A stretch of DNA of 64,000 nt from positions 186,001 through 250,000 of the forward strand of contig JBCCEF010000002.1 in assembly GCA_039030395.1 (NCBI GenBank). The letters are read 5' to 3'. The position numbers and the translations under genes are program-made. Each line of letters starts with the position of its first letter. Position 1 is the stretch's first letter. Positions 33,866 through 42,603 of the stretch are shown here, piece by piece. This DNA is from Acidobacteriota bacterium (lineage in GTDB: Bacteria; Acidobacteriota; Thermoanaerobaculia; Multivoradales; JBCCEF01). Below the pieces are notes generated by a model. It searched no databases. It saw nothing but the letters and a program-made list of their open reading frames with translations, and was not told where the DNA came from.

Positions 33866-34011
33866 CTAGCAGGGTGCTGAAAAACTCCGACAGGACGTTC
33901 AGCACTCTGCGACCGAGCCCTCGGGTCTCGGCGGCGTCGTAGGCACCGAGGACGGGGTGAGACCGAAAACACTGGTGTTTTCGGGCGAGGGGGCGCCCAA
34001 CCCCCTGCTAG
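33866..34011 (+). repeat. dispersed modular repeat, family B copy 1
   Basis: 146 bp with perfect 9-bp inverted ends CTAGCAGGG (33866-33874) and CCCTGCTAG (34003-34011). Modules: TGCTGAAAAAC...ACGTTCAGCA hairpin, CTGCGACCGAGCCC, GACGGGGTGAG, an extra ACCGAAAACACTGGTGTTTTCGG hairpin, GGGGGCGCCCAACCCCC. The first ~50 bp match 42604-42655 closely. The terminal CTAG supplies the TAG stop of the aldehyde dehydrogenase gene. Confidence 0.75.
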
Positions 34012-35759
34012 CCTCTCAGCGCGTTCCAGAAGATTCCCGGCAGGCGGAAGGGGGAGGGCGAGGCCTCGAAGCGGGTGAGGGCCTCGGCCAGTTCGGCGTC
34101 GGTGCGGTGGCCGGGGAACCAGGGCGGCTTGGGCTGGGCCCGGAAGGGGGCGCGCACTACGGTCTTCTGGGAACGCGAGAACATCAGCGTGTTGTGCACC
34201 ACCCCGACGCCCGACTGGATGTCCGTCGGCGCGTGGCCCGGGAAGGCGCCCCAGGGAGTGACCACCAGGCCGTAGCCCACCGCCGCCCAGTGGTTGATGG
34301 CGACAGTGCCGTAGCGCAGATTCGCCACCGCGCGCTCCACCGCCGCCGCCGTTGCGGCGTCCTTCAAGGATGCCGGGTGGACGATCAGGGTGGCGTTCAG
34401 GGTGCCCCACAAGGTCTCGTTGCAGAACGCGACGGCGCGGTCCAAGAAGGCGGCGGGGGAACCGTCGCCGTCGTCGGGAGTTTCTAGGGCCGACTCGGCG
34501 AACAGGCCGCAGAAGGCTTCTTGCCGAAAGCAGATGTCGCCTTCGTCCCTCGGATTGACGGCCGGAACCAGCGCCCAGGGCAGCTCGCCGCCGCGCGCCA
34601 ATCCAAAGGTCTCCGTTTCCGGATGCTGCTCTATGAACTTGTCGAAGCGCTCCGCGGCGCCGGGATAGTAGGCGTGGCGGGTGGGGACCCGTTCGAGAGC
34701 GCGGCGCAGCTCGGTTAGCAGCTCGCGCCGGCCGGTCCAGTCCGCCGGCTGAACGATCACCCGCGTGGCGTTGCAGTTGAAGCCGGCGTTGTTGACCAAC
34801 ATGGCGGCGAGGTTGAGGGCCTGGTACTCGAAGTCCCCAGCGCTCCAGGGACCCGGCACCACGATCACCGGACTGACGTTGCCCAGCTCGGCGGTGATCT
34901 CCTTGTCGAGACGCGGCCGGCTTTCGGCCTTGCGCCGCTCTCCCTCTGCGCCGGTGCCGAAGACGATCGCCTCGTAGGTGCGGTCCGAACCGGTGATGTG
35001 GACCTCGTCGAGATCCGGGTGCTGGCACAGGTAGGCGCCCTCTTCGGCGCCACCGTAGACCACCCGCAGGAATCCTTCCTCGATCAGCGAGCGACAGCCC
35101 TGTTCGAACAGCGGGCCGAGATAGTCGTTGACCGGGTGGGCCTTGACCAGCACCGTCTTCTTCTCGACGAACAGTTTGTAGAACGCGTCCATCGGGCCGA
35201 TGGAAGAGACGTTGCCGGCCCCCAACACCAGCACCGCAGCACCCTCCTGCGGGGCGTCGGGCCGGTAGGCGACGGCCTGGGTGGCGGGGAGTTCGGCCGC
35301 CGTCACCCCGGGCTCCATCCACACCTCGGCGGTGACCGAGGGATAGAACAGCCGGTCGTAGAGGGAAGCCGGAAAGACCTCCGCCACCACCTGGCCGTGC
35401 GCGCCGGTGGTGACCGCACCGGGAATCTCCGGATGCCCGCCGTGGGCGATCTCCTCGAGGGAATCGCGCAGCAGGCGCAGGTTGCGCAGGATCAGGTAGG
35501 GACCGGTCAGCCACTCTTCGCCATCGTCCGGCGACAGACCCTCAGCGGCGGATGCGGCGGCGACCCAGCGCGGTGCGACGGCGAGAAAATCCGGGATCAG
35601 CCGGTCGATCAAGGAAATGCGCTCGTCGATCGCCAGGGAGGCCCAGCGCTGCCGGGTATCGGCGACGGTCCGTGCGGCCTCATCGAGGGCCGCGAAGCGC
35701 TCCTCGGAGCTAGAATCCTGGGCTGGTGGTGGTGGGCTCGGCGCGGGGTCTGCGGGCAT
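34008..35759 (-). CDS. aldehyde dehydrogenase family protein
   Basis: 583 residues from ATG 35759 (AGGAG 8 nt upstream; the in-frame TTG 35801 is rejected). Longer than the usual 480-500. N-terminal ~85 residues are Pro/Ser-rich then helical. NAD-binding half: AAVLVLGAGNVSSIGPMDAFYKLFVEKKTVLVKAHPVNDY. Catalytic half: ELGNVSPVIVV and NNAGFNCNATRVIV, where the Cys occupies the active-site position, and EAFCGLFAESAL. The stop codon TAG comes from the end of a family B repeat. A cytosolic NAD(P)-dependent aldehyde oxidation is likely; the substrate is unknown and the divergence from standard motifs (NAGFNC instead of NxGQxC) makes acyl-CoA reductase-like activity an alternative. Confidence 0.75.
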   Translation of the reverse strand: MPADPAPSPPPPAQDSSSEERFAALDEAARTVADTRQRWASLAIDERISLIDRLIPDFLAVAPRWVAAASAAEGLSPDDGEEWLTGPYLILRNLRLLRDSLEEIAHGGHPEIPGAVTTGAHGQVVAEVFPASLYDRLFYPSVTAEVWMEPGVTAAELPATQAVAYRPDAPQEGAAVLVLGAGNVSSIGPMDAFYKLFVEKKTVLVKAHPVNDYLGPLFEQGCRSLIEEGFLRVVYGGAEEGAYLCQHPDLDEVHITGSDRTYEAIVFGTGAEGERRKAESRPRLDKEITAELGNVSPVIVVPGPWSAGDFEYQALNLAAMLVNNAGFNCNATRVIVQPADWTGRRELLTELRRALERVPTRHAYYPGAAERFDKFIEQHPETETFGLARGGELPWALVPAVNPRDEGDICFRQEAFCGLFAESALETPDDGDGSPAAFLDRAVAFCNETLWGTLNATLIVHPASLKDAATAAAVERAVANLRYGTVAINHWAAVGYGLVVTPWGAFPGHAPTDIQSGVGVVHNTLMFSRSQKTVVRAPFRAQPKPPWFPGHRTDAELAEALTRFEASPSPFRLPGIFWNALRG

Positions 35760-35794
35760 TGGGTATTCTCCTGAAGGGGCACCAACATAGCATG

Positions 35795-35829
35795 AAAACA
35801 AACCGGGCTGCCGCGATGCGGCAGCCCGG
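35795..35829 (-). terminator. intrinsic terminator of the DUF4214 gene
   Basis: CCGGGCTGCCGC (35803-35814) and GCGGCAGCCCGG (35818-35829) are perfect 12-bp arms. On the minus strand the stem is followed by TTTGTTTTC. It begins 27 bp after the stop at 35857. Confidence 0.8.
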
Positions 35830-35856
35830 AAAGCACTACGAAAACTGCTCTCAGGG

Positions 35857-36810
35857 TCAGCGGTAGCGGGGACGTACGCCGCGCCTCGACGTCTCCTGCC
35901 GGAGGTTGTCCAGACCCTGGTAGTTCGCGAACTCCTCGGACTGGACGATCAGGTCCACCACCGCCGCCATGCCGCGCCGGGTAAACAGACCGACGTTGTC
36001 CCGAAAGCCCGGGTCGCGGCTCCACAGCTCCTCATCCGGGGCGGTCCGGCCGAGTAGGGTGCGGTAGAGATCGCCCACCACCCGCCGGTTCGCCGTGCGG
36101 TCGCCATTGCGAGCCGGGTAGTATGCGCCGGCGATGTCCCGCGCCACGGTGCGAACGGCGGCAACGCCTTCGCTTTGCAGCCGCACACTGTAGCGATCGA
36201 GCTCCACCGCCGACGGCGCCCGTCCCAGTACGCCGTAGTAGAGGCTGGAGGTCACCTTGCGGGCGGTCGAGCCCTCGGCGCCGGAATCGACGGGATTGCC
36301 GCCGCCGGCCGCGCCATCGCCGATGTCGAAGGTCAGATAGCCCCTCTTCAGCACCGGCCGCGCCTCGAACTGCGGGTGCAAGGTGTACTGGATCTGGCTC
36401 AACATTCCGGCTTTGCCGCGGTTGTCCTGATTCGAGGACACCGCCTTGACTTCGATGAAGTCCGTGGCGCTGTTGACCACGTCGAGACGCCAGGAGCCTC
36501 GGCTCTGCACCCAGTCCGCGTGCAGATCCATCGCCTTGTTCAAGTTGGGCCCCTTGCCACGCAGCCGGATCGCCACCTGGTCGCCGACGGCCAGAGGGAT
36601 GGTCACGCCGGGCTCGATCTGGTAGTTGGTCACCTCGCCGGTCGCGACGTGGCGCACTCGCGCCTCGATCGAGCCGATGCGGATCGTCTGCTGGTTCTGC
36701 ATCTGCGGGTTTCTCGGATTCTCTTTCTTCTGGGCCGCGGCGGGGCCGGCGGCAAGGCTGGCGAAGGTGATTGTCAGGGCCAAGGCCAGGATCCATTTCA
36801 TATTTTTCAT
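35857..36810 (-). CDS. secreted DUF4214-domain protein
   Basis: 317 residues from ATG 36810, behind GGAGGAAAAAA. Sec signal MKNMKWILALALTITFASLAAGPAAAQ. Residues ~35-175 form a beta domain (IRIGSIEARVRHVATGEV, VAIRLRGKGPNLNKAMDLHADW). Residues ~195-300 are DUF4214: SSLYYGVLGRAPSAVELDRY and VGDLYRTLLGRTAPDEELW are the two repeated LYxxxLGRxP helices, then VVDLIVQSEEFANY. DUF4214 is usual in S-layer or surface-attached proteins. It has its own promoter, a leader hairpin (36833-36859, CGCCT...AGGCG) and a strong terminator: a well-defined single-gene unit. Confidence 0.8.
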   Translation of the reverse strand: MKNMKWILALALTITFASLAAGPAAAQKKENPRNPQMQNQQTIRIGSIEARVRHVATGEVTNYQIEPGVTIPLAVGDQVAIRLRGKGPNLNKAMDLHADWVQSRGSWRLDVVNSATDFIEVKAVSSNQDNRGKAGMLSQIQYTLHPQFEARPVLKRGYLTFDIGDGAAGGGNPVDSGAEGSTARKVTSSLYYGVLGRAPSAVELDRYSVRLQSEGVAAVRTVARDIAGAYYPARNGDRTANRRVVGDLYRTLLGRTAPDEELWSRDPGFRDNVGLFTRRGMAAVVDLIVQSEEFANYQGLDNLRQETSRRGVRPRYR

Positions 36811-36869
36811 TTTTTTCCTCCTGTTTTGAAAACGCCTGTGGGAAAAGGTCCCCAAGGCGAATATCCTTC

Positions 36870-36899
36870 AAGATACAGCTCACCCATCGAAAACTGCAA
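36870..36899 (-). promoter_or_regulatory. sigma70-like promoter for the DUF4214 gene
   Basis: Minus strand TTGCAG (36894-36899), 18-bp spacer, TATCTT (36870-36875). Transcription would start near 36863, giving a ~50-nt leader that includes the hairpin at 36833-36859. Confidence 0.45.
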
Positions 36900-36980
36900 T
36901 CGCCCTGCCAACATCCCGCTACTCGCGGCCAGAGGATCCACTAGAATCCTTCCAAACCGCTTGTTTCCTTGGAGGTTCCC

Positions 36981-38744
36981 ATGGTTGCCGTCGTCACCGC
37001 TGTCTGTTTTCTCGGGTATTTTCTGGGATATGCGGTCTATGCACGATTCCTAGCCCGCCGGGTTTTCCGGTTGGATCCCGCGGCGGTCACCCCGGCCCAT
37101 GCCCTGCGCGACGATGTGGACTACGTGCCCACCCGCCGCTTCGTGCTGTTCGGACACCACTACGCTTCGATCACCGGCCTGTCGCCGATGCTCGGGCCGG
37201 CGGTGGCGGTGATCTGGGGCTGGGCGCCGGCCATGCTGTGGGTGCTGTTGGGGGCGGTGCTGGTGGGCTGTGTGCACGACTTCGGCGCTCTGGTGGTGAG
37301 CATCCGCGCCCGCGGCATGTCCATCGGCAAGGTCACCGAGGGCATCATCGGTCCGCGCGCCAAGAGCCTCTTCCACCTCATCATCTTCTTCGGCATTGCG
37401 CTGGCGATGGGGGTGTTCGTCTACGTCATCGCGGTGTTGTTCTCGATCACGCCGCAGTGGAGCGCGGCGGATCCGATGGCGGATCCCTCGTCGTTCCCGA
37501 CGGCGGTGTTGCCCTCTGCCTGCCTGGTTGTGATGGCGATGGCGATCGGCTACCGGGTCTACCGCCGGGGGGATCGGCTGGCGCCGCTGGCGGCGGTCGG
37601 TTTCGCCTTGATGTTGGTGGCCGTGTGGGCGGGGCTGCGGCTGCCCACCCTCGGTTTGCCGCGGGAGGCTTGGCCTGGGCAGCCGGCCTGGATCTGGATC
37701 CTCCTCGGCTACTCCTTCACCGCCTCGGTGCTGCCGGTTTGGAGCCTGCTGCAGGCGCGGGACTTTCTCAACTCATTGCTGCTCTACCTCGGTCTCGGGC
37801 TGGCCTACCTCGGATTGTTCGTCGCCACCCCGGAGTTCGCCGCGCCGGCTTTCCGCATGGATCCGCCGGGTGCGCCGAGCTTCCTGCCCTTTGTCTTCAT
37901 CGTCATCGCCTGCGGCGCCGCCAGCGGATTCCATGCGCTGGTTTCCTCGGGCACCACCGCCAAGCAGATCGATCGCGAGCCGGATGCTCAGATGATCGGC
38001 TACGGCGGCATGCTCGGGGAGTCACTGCTCGGGCTGTTGGCGGTCCTCGCCTGTACTGCCGGGGTGATTGGCGCTCCAGGTCAGTCGGCGGCGGAACTGT
38101 GGCAGGCGACGTACCACGACTGGTCGTCGATCCAGGGCTTGGGCAATCAGGTGGGGGTGTTCATCACCGGCGCCGCCGGCTTCGTGGAAGCCCTCGGATT
38201 TCTCGATCACCGCTCCGCCACCGCGCTGATCGCGGTGGTGGTGGTGTCCTTCGCCCTCACTACCCTGGACTCGGCTACCCGGCTGCTGCGCTTCAACCTG
38301 TCGGAAATGGGCGAGACCCTGCGCCTGCGTGTCCTCGACAACCGCTATGCGGCCTCCGGCGGGGCGGTGGCGGTGATCGCCTTTTTCGCCTTCTACGAGG
38401 TCGGTGGTCGACCCGCCGGTCTCGCCCTCTGGCGGCTTTTCGGCACGGTCAACCAGCTCCTCGCCGGCCTCGCCCTACTGGTAGTGACCCTGTACTTGGT
38501 GCAGAGGCGGCGAAACGCCTGGTTCACCGGCGTGCCGGCGGTGTTCATGATGGTTTCGACGCTGGTGGCGATGGTCGTCAACCTGCGGGACTTCTTGAAG
38601 ACGTGGGACGAAGGCGGCGCCCTGCTATTCGTCGTCGGGGTGGTGCTGCTGGTGCTCGCCCTATGGCTGCTGGTCGAGGCCTACTTGTGCTGGCGCAAGG
38701 CGCGGCGCGGCCCGCCGGTGGAGGCGGTGGAGGTCTTTCCGTAG
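36981..38744 (+). CDS. cstA: CstA-type carbon-starvation / pyruvate transporter
   Basis: 587 residues from ATG 36981, preceded by TTGGAGG. Highly hydrophobic with about 16 helices. CstA signatures: DYVPTRRFVLFGHHYASITGLSPMLGPAVAVIWGW near the N-terminus, HDFGALVVSIRARGMSIGKVTEGIIG, ASGFHALVSSGTTAKQI and LTTLDSATRLLRFNLSEMG. Shorter than the E. coli protein (~700) but typical of the compact bacterial subgroup. Members import peptides or pyruvate. It diverges from the DUF4214 gene; no CstA two-component regulator is adjacent. Confidence 0.9.
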   Translation: MVAVVTAVCFLGYFLGYAVYARFLARRVFRLDPAAVTPAHALRDDVDYVPTRRFVLFGHHYASITGLSPMLGPAVAVIWGWAPAMLWVLLGAVLVGCVHDFGALVVSIRARGMSIGKVTEGIIGPRAKSLFHLIIFFGIALAMGVFVYVIAVLFSITPQWSAADPMADPSSFPTAVLPSACLVVMAMAIGYRVYRRGDRLAPLAAVGFALMLVAVWAGLRLPTLGLPREAWPGQPAWIWILLGYSFTASVLPVWSLLQARDFLNSLLLYLGLGLAYLGLFVATPEFAAPAFRMDPPGAPSFLPFVFIVIACGAASGFHALVSSGTTAKQIDREPDAQMIGYGGMLGESLLGLLAVLACTAGVIGAPGQSAAELWQATYHDWSSIQGLGNQVGVFITGAAGFVEALGFLDHRSATALIAVVVVSFALTTLDSATRLLRFNLSEMGETLRLRVLDNRYAASGGAVAVIAFFAFYEVGGRPAGLALWRLFGTVNQLLAGLALLVVTLYLVQRRRNAWFTGVPAVFMMVSTLVAMVVNLRDFLKTWDEGGALLFVVGVVLLVLALWLLVEAYLCWRKARRGPPVEAVEVFP

Positions 38745-38756
38745 CCGCAGCGTTTC

Positions 38757-39572
38757 CTATGCCGAGGCGGTGAGGCGGTGGAGGGATTTGCAGCGCAGCA
38801 AGAACTCTTCCGCCAGCAGACTGTGGGATTCGGCGCCGGTCGCCCGCGGGTCGTACTGGAAGATGGTTTGGGCGTGTTCCGGCGCTTCCGCCAGGCGGGT
38901 ATTGATGCGCACTTCGACGCCGAACACCAGCCGACCGTACTCCTCCCGCAGCAGCGCCACGTTTTGCCGGGTGGCGTTGGTCCGGTAGTCCACCATCGCC
39001 AGCAGAATGCCCAGCGCCACCAGCCGCCGGTTGAAGTTCGAACGCACCCGTTCCGCCGTCTTGAGCAGGCTTTCCACTCCCTCGATCGCCAAGAAGTGCG
39101 GTACCACCGGCGCCACGAAGCCGTCCGCCGCCGTCAAGGCGTTGATCGGCAACAGGGTGAGGGAAGGAGGGCAGTCGAGGATGATCTCGTCGTAGTGCGG
39201 CCGCAGCGGCTCCAGCACCTTGCCGAGGCGGAACTCCCGCTCTCGCGAACCCCCCAGCTCGACATCCGCCGACACCAGATCGACGGAGGCGGTGATGAGG
39301 TTCAGGTTCGGCACTGAAGTGTGCCGGATGGCGTCTCCCGCCGGCAGGTTGGAGAACAGGACATCGCTGATCGACGGCGCGAGATTCGAGCGGGTCACTC
39401 CCAGGGAACGTGAGGCGGAAGCCTGGCTGTCGAGGTCCACCAGCAGCACCCGCCGCCCCAGCGCCGCCAGGGCGGCGGCGAGATTCACCGAGGTGGTGGT
39501 CTTGCCGACACCGCCCTTCTTGCTGATCACGGCGATGATCACGCCCGGGGTCTGCCTCGTTCGGATGCTCAT
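38757..39572 (-). CDS. ParA/MinD-type ATPase
   Basis: 271 residues from ATG 39572. Deviant Walker A in VISKKGGVGKTTTSVNLA, Walker A' VLLVDLDSQASAS, Walker B EIILDCPPSL. No N-terminal helix-turn-helix, so it is a small (type Ib-like or orphan) ParA. No parB, parS or other segregation gene is near, and it ends 13 bp from the convergent cstA gene. Such orphan ParAs often position protein clusters (chemoreceptors, pili, carboxysomes); the cargo is unknown here. Confidence 0.85.
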   Translation of the reverse strand: MSIRTRQTPGVIIAVISKKGGVGKTTTSVNLAAALAALGRRVLLVDLDSQASASRSLGVTRSNLAPSISDVLFSNLPAGDAIRHTSVPNLNLITASVDLVSADVELGGSREREFRLGKVLEPLRPHYDEIILDCPPSLTLLPINALTAADGFVAPVVPHFLAIEGVESLLKTAERVRSNFNRRLVALGILLAMVDYRTNATRQNVALLREEYGRLVFGVEVRINTRLAEAPEHAQTIFQYDPRATGAESHSLLAEEFLLRCKSLHRLTASA

Positions 39573-39671
39573 GGGAGTATCCCGAGCATACCGCGAGTGG
39601 GGGCTGGGTGGTGACCTTCGCGGCGACGACACCGGGCTGCCAGCTCTCGGAATAGGGATCCTGCGGCACTA

Positions 39672-39700
39672 TTGACAATAAAAATTGTCAAGGGTAATGT
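39672..39700 (+). promoter_or_regulatory. promoter with overlapping palindromic operator
   Basis: TTGACA (39672-39677), 17-bp spacer, TAATGT (39695-39700). The -35 and spacer contain the inverted repeat TTGACAAT-AAAA-ATTGTCAA (39672-39691). The ATG of the regulator is 7 bp after the -10, so the mRNA should be leaderless or nearly so. Arrangement fits autorepression. Confidence 0.65.
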
Positions 39701-39706
39701 ACCCGC

Positions 39707-40300
39707 ATGCTGGACATCGAGGTCATCGAGGAACCCACGCCCGCGGTGGTGGCGTTGGACCCGATCCGCAGTCGGTTGCTGTCCGAATTGCGGCAACCGG
39801 CCTCGGCCGCGATGCTGGCCGGGCGGATGGGCCTGGCGCGGCAGAAGGTGAACTATCACCTGCGCAAGCTGGAAGGGCACGGACTGGTGAGGGTGGCCAG
39901 CCAGAAGCAGTGGGGTGGCCTGACGGAGCGGCGGTTGGTGGCGTCGGCGTCGGCGTACGTGGTGTCGCCGGGCGCGATGGGACCGGTGGCGGCGGATCCC
40001 GAGTGCGAGATGGACCGGCTTTCGGCGAGCTATCTCATCGCCCTGGCGGCGCGCGCCGTGCGGGAGGCGGGGGATCTCCTGCGCCGCGCCCGGGAAGCCG
40101 GAAAGTTCCTCGCGACGATGTCCGTGGACACGGTGATCCGCTTCCGGTCGGCCGCCGACCGGGCCGCCTTTAGCCAGGAATTGACCGCCGAGGTCCGCCG
40201 CCTGGTCGCGAAGTACCACGACGAGTCCGCGCCCGGTGGGCGCTCGCACCGGCTGGTGCTGCTGGCCCATCCATTGCCGAAAGCGAAATCTGACAGATAG
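39707..40300 (+). CDS. ArsR-type winged-helix transcriptional regulator
   Basis: 197 residues. N-terminal winged helix: LDPIRSRLLSELRQPASAAMLAGRMGLARQKVNYHLRKLEGHGLVRVA, the HTH of the ArsR/HTH_20 group. The C-terminal ~110 residues are helical and have no metal-binding Cys pair, so the sensor role is not the classic arsenic one. It is co-transcribed (8-bp gap) with a START-like AHSA1 protein, a common pairing in which the regulator controls the partner. The palindrome overlapping its promoter is the probable binding site. Confidence 0.8.
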   Translation: MLDIEVIEEPTPAVVALDPIRSRLLSELRQPASAAMLAGRMGLARQKVNYHLRKLEGHGLVRVASQKQWGGLTERRLVASASAYVVSPGAMGPVAADPECEMDRLSASYLIALAARAVREAGDLLRRAREAGKFLATMSVDTVIRFRSAADRAAFSQELTAEVRRLVAKYHDESAPGGRSHRLVLLAHPLPKAKSDR

Positions 40301-40308
40301 GAGCCCTC

Positions 40309-41166
40309 ATGGCGGTGAAGAAAGACAAGGACGGCCGACGTTCGGTCGAAGCGAAGGTCGAAGTTCCCGGGTCACCCGAAGAGGTATGGCAGGCGATCGC
40401 CACGGGCAGGGGCATTTCGTCATGGTTCGTTCCCAGCCAGGTGGAGGAACGGGTGGGAGGGACGGCCGTGACGACCTTCGGCCCGGGCATGGACTCGGTA
40501 GCGAAGATTAGCGAATGGACTCCGCCCCGGAGCTTTGCCGCCGAAACCGAGGAGGAACCCGGCACGGTGGCGACGGAATGGCATGTAGAGGCACGCGAGG
40601 GCGGAACCTGCGTGGTGCGGGTCGTCCACCGGTGGTTCGCCGATTCGGACGACTGGGACGGGCAGTTTGAAGGGCACGTTTTCGGTTGGGAGGCGTCTTA
40701 CTTCCGCTTCCTGCGTCTCTACCTGAAGCATTTTTCCGGCCAGCGATGTTCTCCGCTCCAGCTCAGCGCTATCACCGGCCGGTCCGCGCCGGAAGCCTTG
40801 CGCGCCCTCAGGGGGGCCCTAAACATCGAAGGACCGGGGCGCTTCCAGTCCAGTGCAGGAACGCCTGACCTCGGCGGGGTGGTGGAACGGGTGGAGATCA
40901 CGGATCCGGAACTCTTGCGAATCCGTGAGCGGTCGCCGCACATCGTCGCGGCCCGGGAGGCGATGGAAGGGGAGAATCCGGAGCTGTTTCTACGGCTCGA
41001 CCGGCCGGCTCCGGGGCTCGCCCATGGCATGGTCATGGCCATGGGTGAGCAGACCCTGGTTTCGATCCGCATCCACTTCTACGGCGAAGCCGGCGCCAAG
41101 GTCGCGCCGATGGCCGAGGGCGAGTGGAGCGAGTGGTTCAGCGAGCGATTCCCGGCTCCGGAGTGA
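40309..41166 (+). CDS. SRPBCC / AHSA1-domain protein
   Basis: 285 residues, RBS AGGAG before ATG 40309. Residues 1-140 form an AHSA1-like START fold: VEAKVEVPGSPEEVWQAIATGRGISSWFVPSQVEERVGG, FAAETEEEPGTVATEWHVE, GHVFGWEASYFRFLRLYLKHF. The remaining ~140 residues could be a second, more divergent copy (AHGMVMAMGEQTLVSIRIHFYGEAG). These proteins bind hydrophobic ligands; ligand unknown. Second gene of the ArsR operon; convergent with the TPR gene 11 bp away. Confidence 0.75.
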   Translation: MAVKKDKDGRRSVEAKVEVPGSPEEVWQAIATGRGISSWFVPSQVEERVGGTAVTTFGPGMDSVAKISEWTPPRSFAAETEEEPGTVATEWHVEAREGGTCVVRVVHRWFADSDDWDGQFEGHVFGWEASYFRFLRLYLKHFSGQRCSPLQLSAITGRSAPEALRALRGALNIEGPGRFQSSAGTPDLGGVVERVEITDPELLRIRERSPHIVAAREAMEGENPELFLRLDRPAPGLAHGMVMAMGEQTLVSIRIHFYGEAGAKVAPMAEGEWSEWFSERFPAPE

Positions 41167-41177
41167 GGTCGCACAGC

Positions 41178-42584
41178 TCACCCCGCCGGGTACTCCTTCC
41201 AGCGATTGGTGAGAGCGGGATTGACCGCTCGGGCGCGCTCCAGAACGGTTTGGGCGGCTCGGCGGTCGCCGGCTTCTTCGAGGGCTTGCCAGAGTTCGAT
41301 TTCGACCGCCAGGCGTTGGTTGGCTGCCGGTACGTTCCAAAAGAGGAGTTCTTCGGGTAGGGGCGCGAGGAGTTCGGCGGCCTTACCCGGCTCGCCATCG
41401 TGGCGTAGGCGGATCGCGTCCAGCAGGGTGGGCAGAACCCGGTGCGAGACTCGGACTTCGGCCTCGCCATCCTTCGGGCCGTAGCGCTCGTGGACGCGCT
41501 GTTCGATTTCGTCGGCCCTGTCCTCTCTTCCGGTCGCCAGGGAAGCCCGGAAGTAGGCGATCGGCATTCTCTCTTCGACTCCCTGACATCGCTCCCCGGC
41601 GGCCAGGGTCCAGAGGCCTTCCCAGTTGCCTTCAGACCGTAGCGCCTCCGCGTCGACGTAGCAGACCGGGTCGATGGTGTGCATTTGGCTGCAGGTGTCC
41701 CGCTGCGGTTGCCGCGCCAGTACTTGCCGAGCACCCTCCCAGTCGCCGGCGAGTACATGGACCTCTTTCAGGTGGCCCCAGGAGGGGCAGAAGTCGGCTT
41801 TGGCGGCGAGGGCCTTTTCGAGGTGCTCTTCGGCCTCCTGCCAGCGGCCGGTGACCATCATCAGTTCGCCGAGGGAGTCGTGGGGATTGGCCTGGTCCGG
41901 CGCCAGGTAGCGGTAGAGGGCGAACTGCTCTTCAGCCTCGGCGAAGCGCCCCTGGGCCATCGCCAGGTAGCCGAGGAGGTTTTGCGCCACCACCCAGTTG
42001 GGATCCTCGGCGATCAGGTGTCGGAAGCACTCTTCCGCCCGCTGCCATTGACCCTGTAGCCACAGCTGGTCGCACTGGATCTCGAGCAGGAAGGTGTCGT
42101 TCGGGAAGCGTTCGAGGTATTCGGAAACGACCTTTCGGGTCTCGTCGGGCCGGTCGTCGTGCATCGCCAGATGGTGCTCGACCAGCGCCCGTTCCCGCTC
42201 CGTCGCCTGGCTGAGGTCCGCCGCCGCGATCTGCTGATGGAGTTCGCCGGCCCGCTCCGGCTGATGATGTCGCAGGTACATCCACAGGGCGAGCTTGGCG
42301 GCGATGAAGTCGGGATCGAGCTCCACCGCCCGCTGGAAGTGCTCCTGGGCTTCCATGGCATAGAGCTTCATGCGCGCTTGGAGGCCCAGTTCGAAGGCTT
42401 CCTGGGCTTCTGGCGAGGACGACGACCAGGACGGCTCCGGGGCCCGGCCGAGGACCACCCAGGCGCCGGCGGCGCACACCGCCAGCGCGGCGAGGGCGAG
42501 GGCGATCCGCCAGCCGCTGTGCGGGGTATTTGCCAGTTCCGCTTGATCGCCGCGGGTCCCTTCCTGTGGCTCGTCGATCGTCAT
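41178..42584 (-). CDS. membrane-anchored TPR protein
   Basis: 468 residues from ATG 42584 behind GAGGAAA. One N-terminal membrane helix (WRIALALAALAVCAAGAWVVL), then tetratricopeptide repeats outside: AQEHFQRAVELDPDFIAAKLALW, AEECFRHLIAEDPNWVVAQNLLGYLAMAQGRFAEAEEQFALYRYLAPDQANPHDSLGELMMVTGRWQEAEEHLEKAL. No catalytic domain. Likely a scaffolding protein. A family B repeat separates it from the phosphatase gene upstream on the same strand. Confidence 0.75.
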   Translation of the reverse strand: MTIDEPQEGTRGDQAELANTPHSGWRIALALAALAVCAAGAWVVLGRAPEPSWSSSSPEAQEAFELGLQARMKLYAMEAQEHFQRAVELDPDFIAAKLALWMYLRHHQPERAGELHQQIAAADLSQATERERALVEHHLAMHDDRPDETRKVVSEYLERFPNDTFLLEIQCDQLWLQGQWQRAEECFRHLIAEDPNWVVAQNLLGYLAMAQGRFAEAEEQFALYRYLAPDQANPHDSLGELMMVTGRWQEAEEHLEKALAAKADFCPSWGHLKEVHVLAGDWEGARQVLARQPQRDTCSQMHTIDPVCYVDAEALRSEGNWEGLWTLAAGERCQGVEERMPIAYFRASLATGREDRADEIEQRVHERYGPKDGEAEVRVSHRVLPTLLDAIRLRHDGEPGKAAELLAPLPEELLFWNVPAANQRLAVEIELWQALEEAGDRRAAQTVLERARAVNPALTNRWKEYPAG

Positions 42585-42603
42585 GATCTGGTTTCCTCGG
42601 GCC

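Noticed and set aside
33600-33905. Open frames of 60-100 codons on both strands in the gene-free region
   Set aside because: They coincide with the terminator and palindromic repeat; the codons come from repeat sequence.
39569-40270. 233-codon minus-strand frame opposite the ArsR-type gene
   Set aside because: It would cover the promoter/operator of the ArsR gene and has a low-complexity His/Arg/Gln product.
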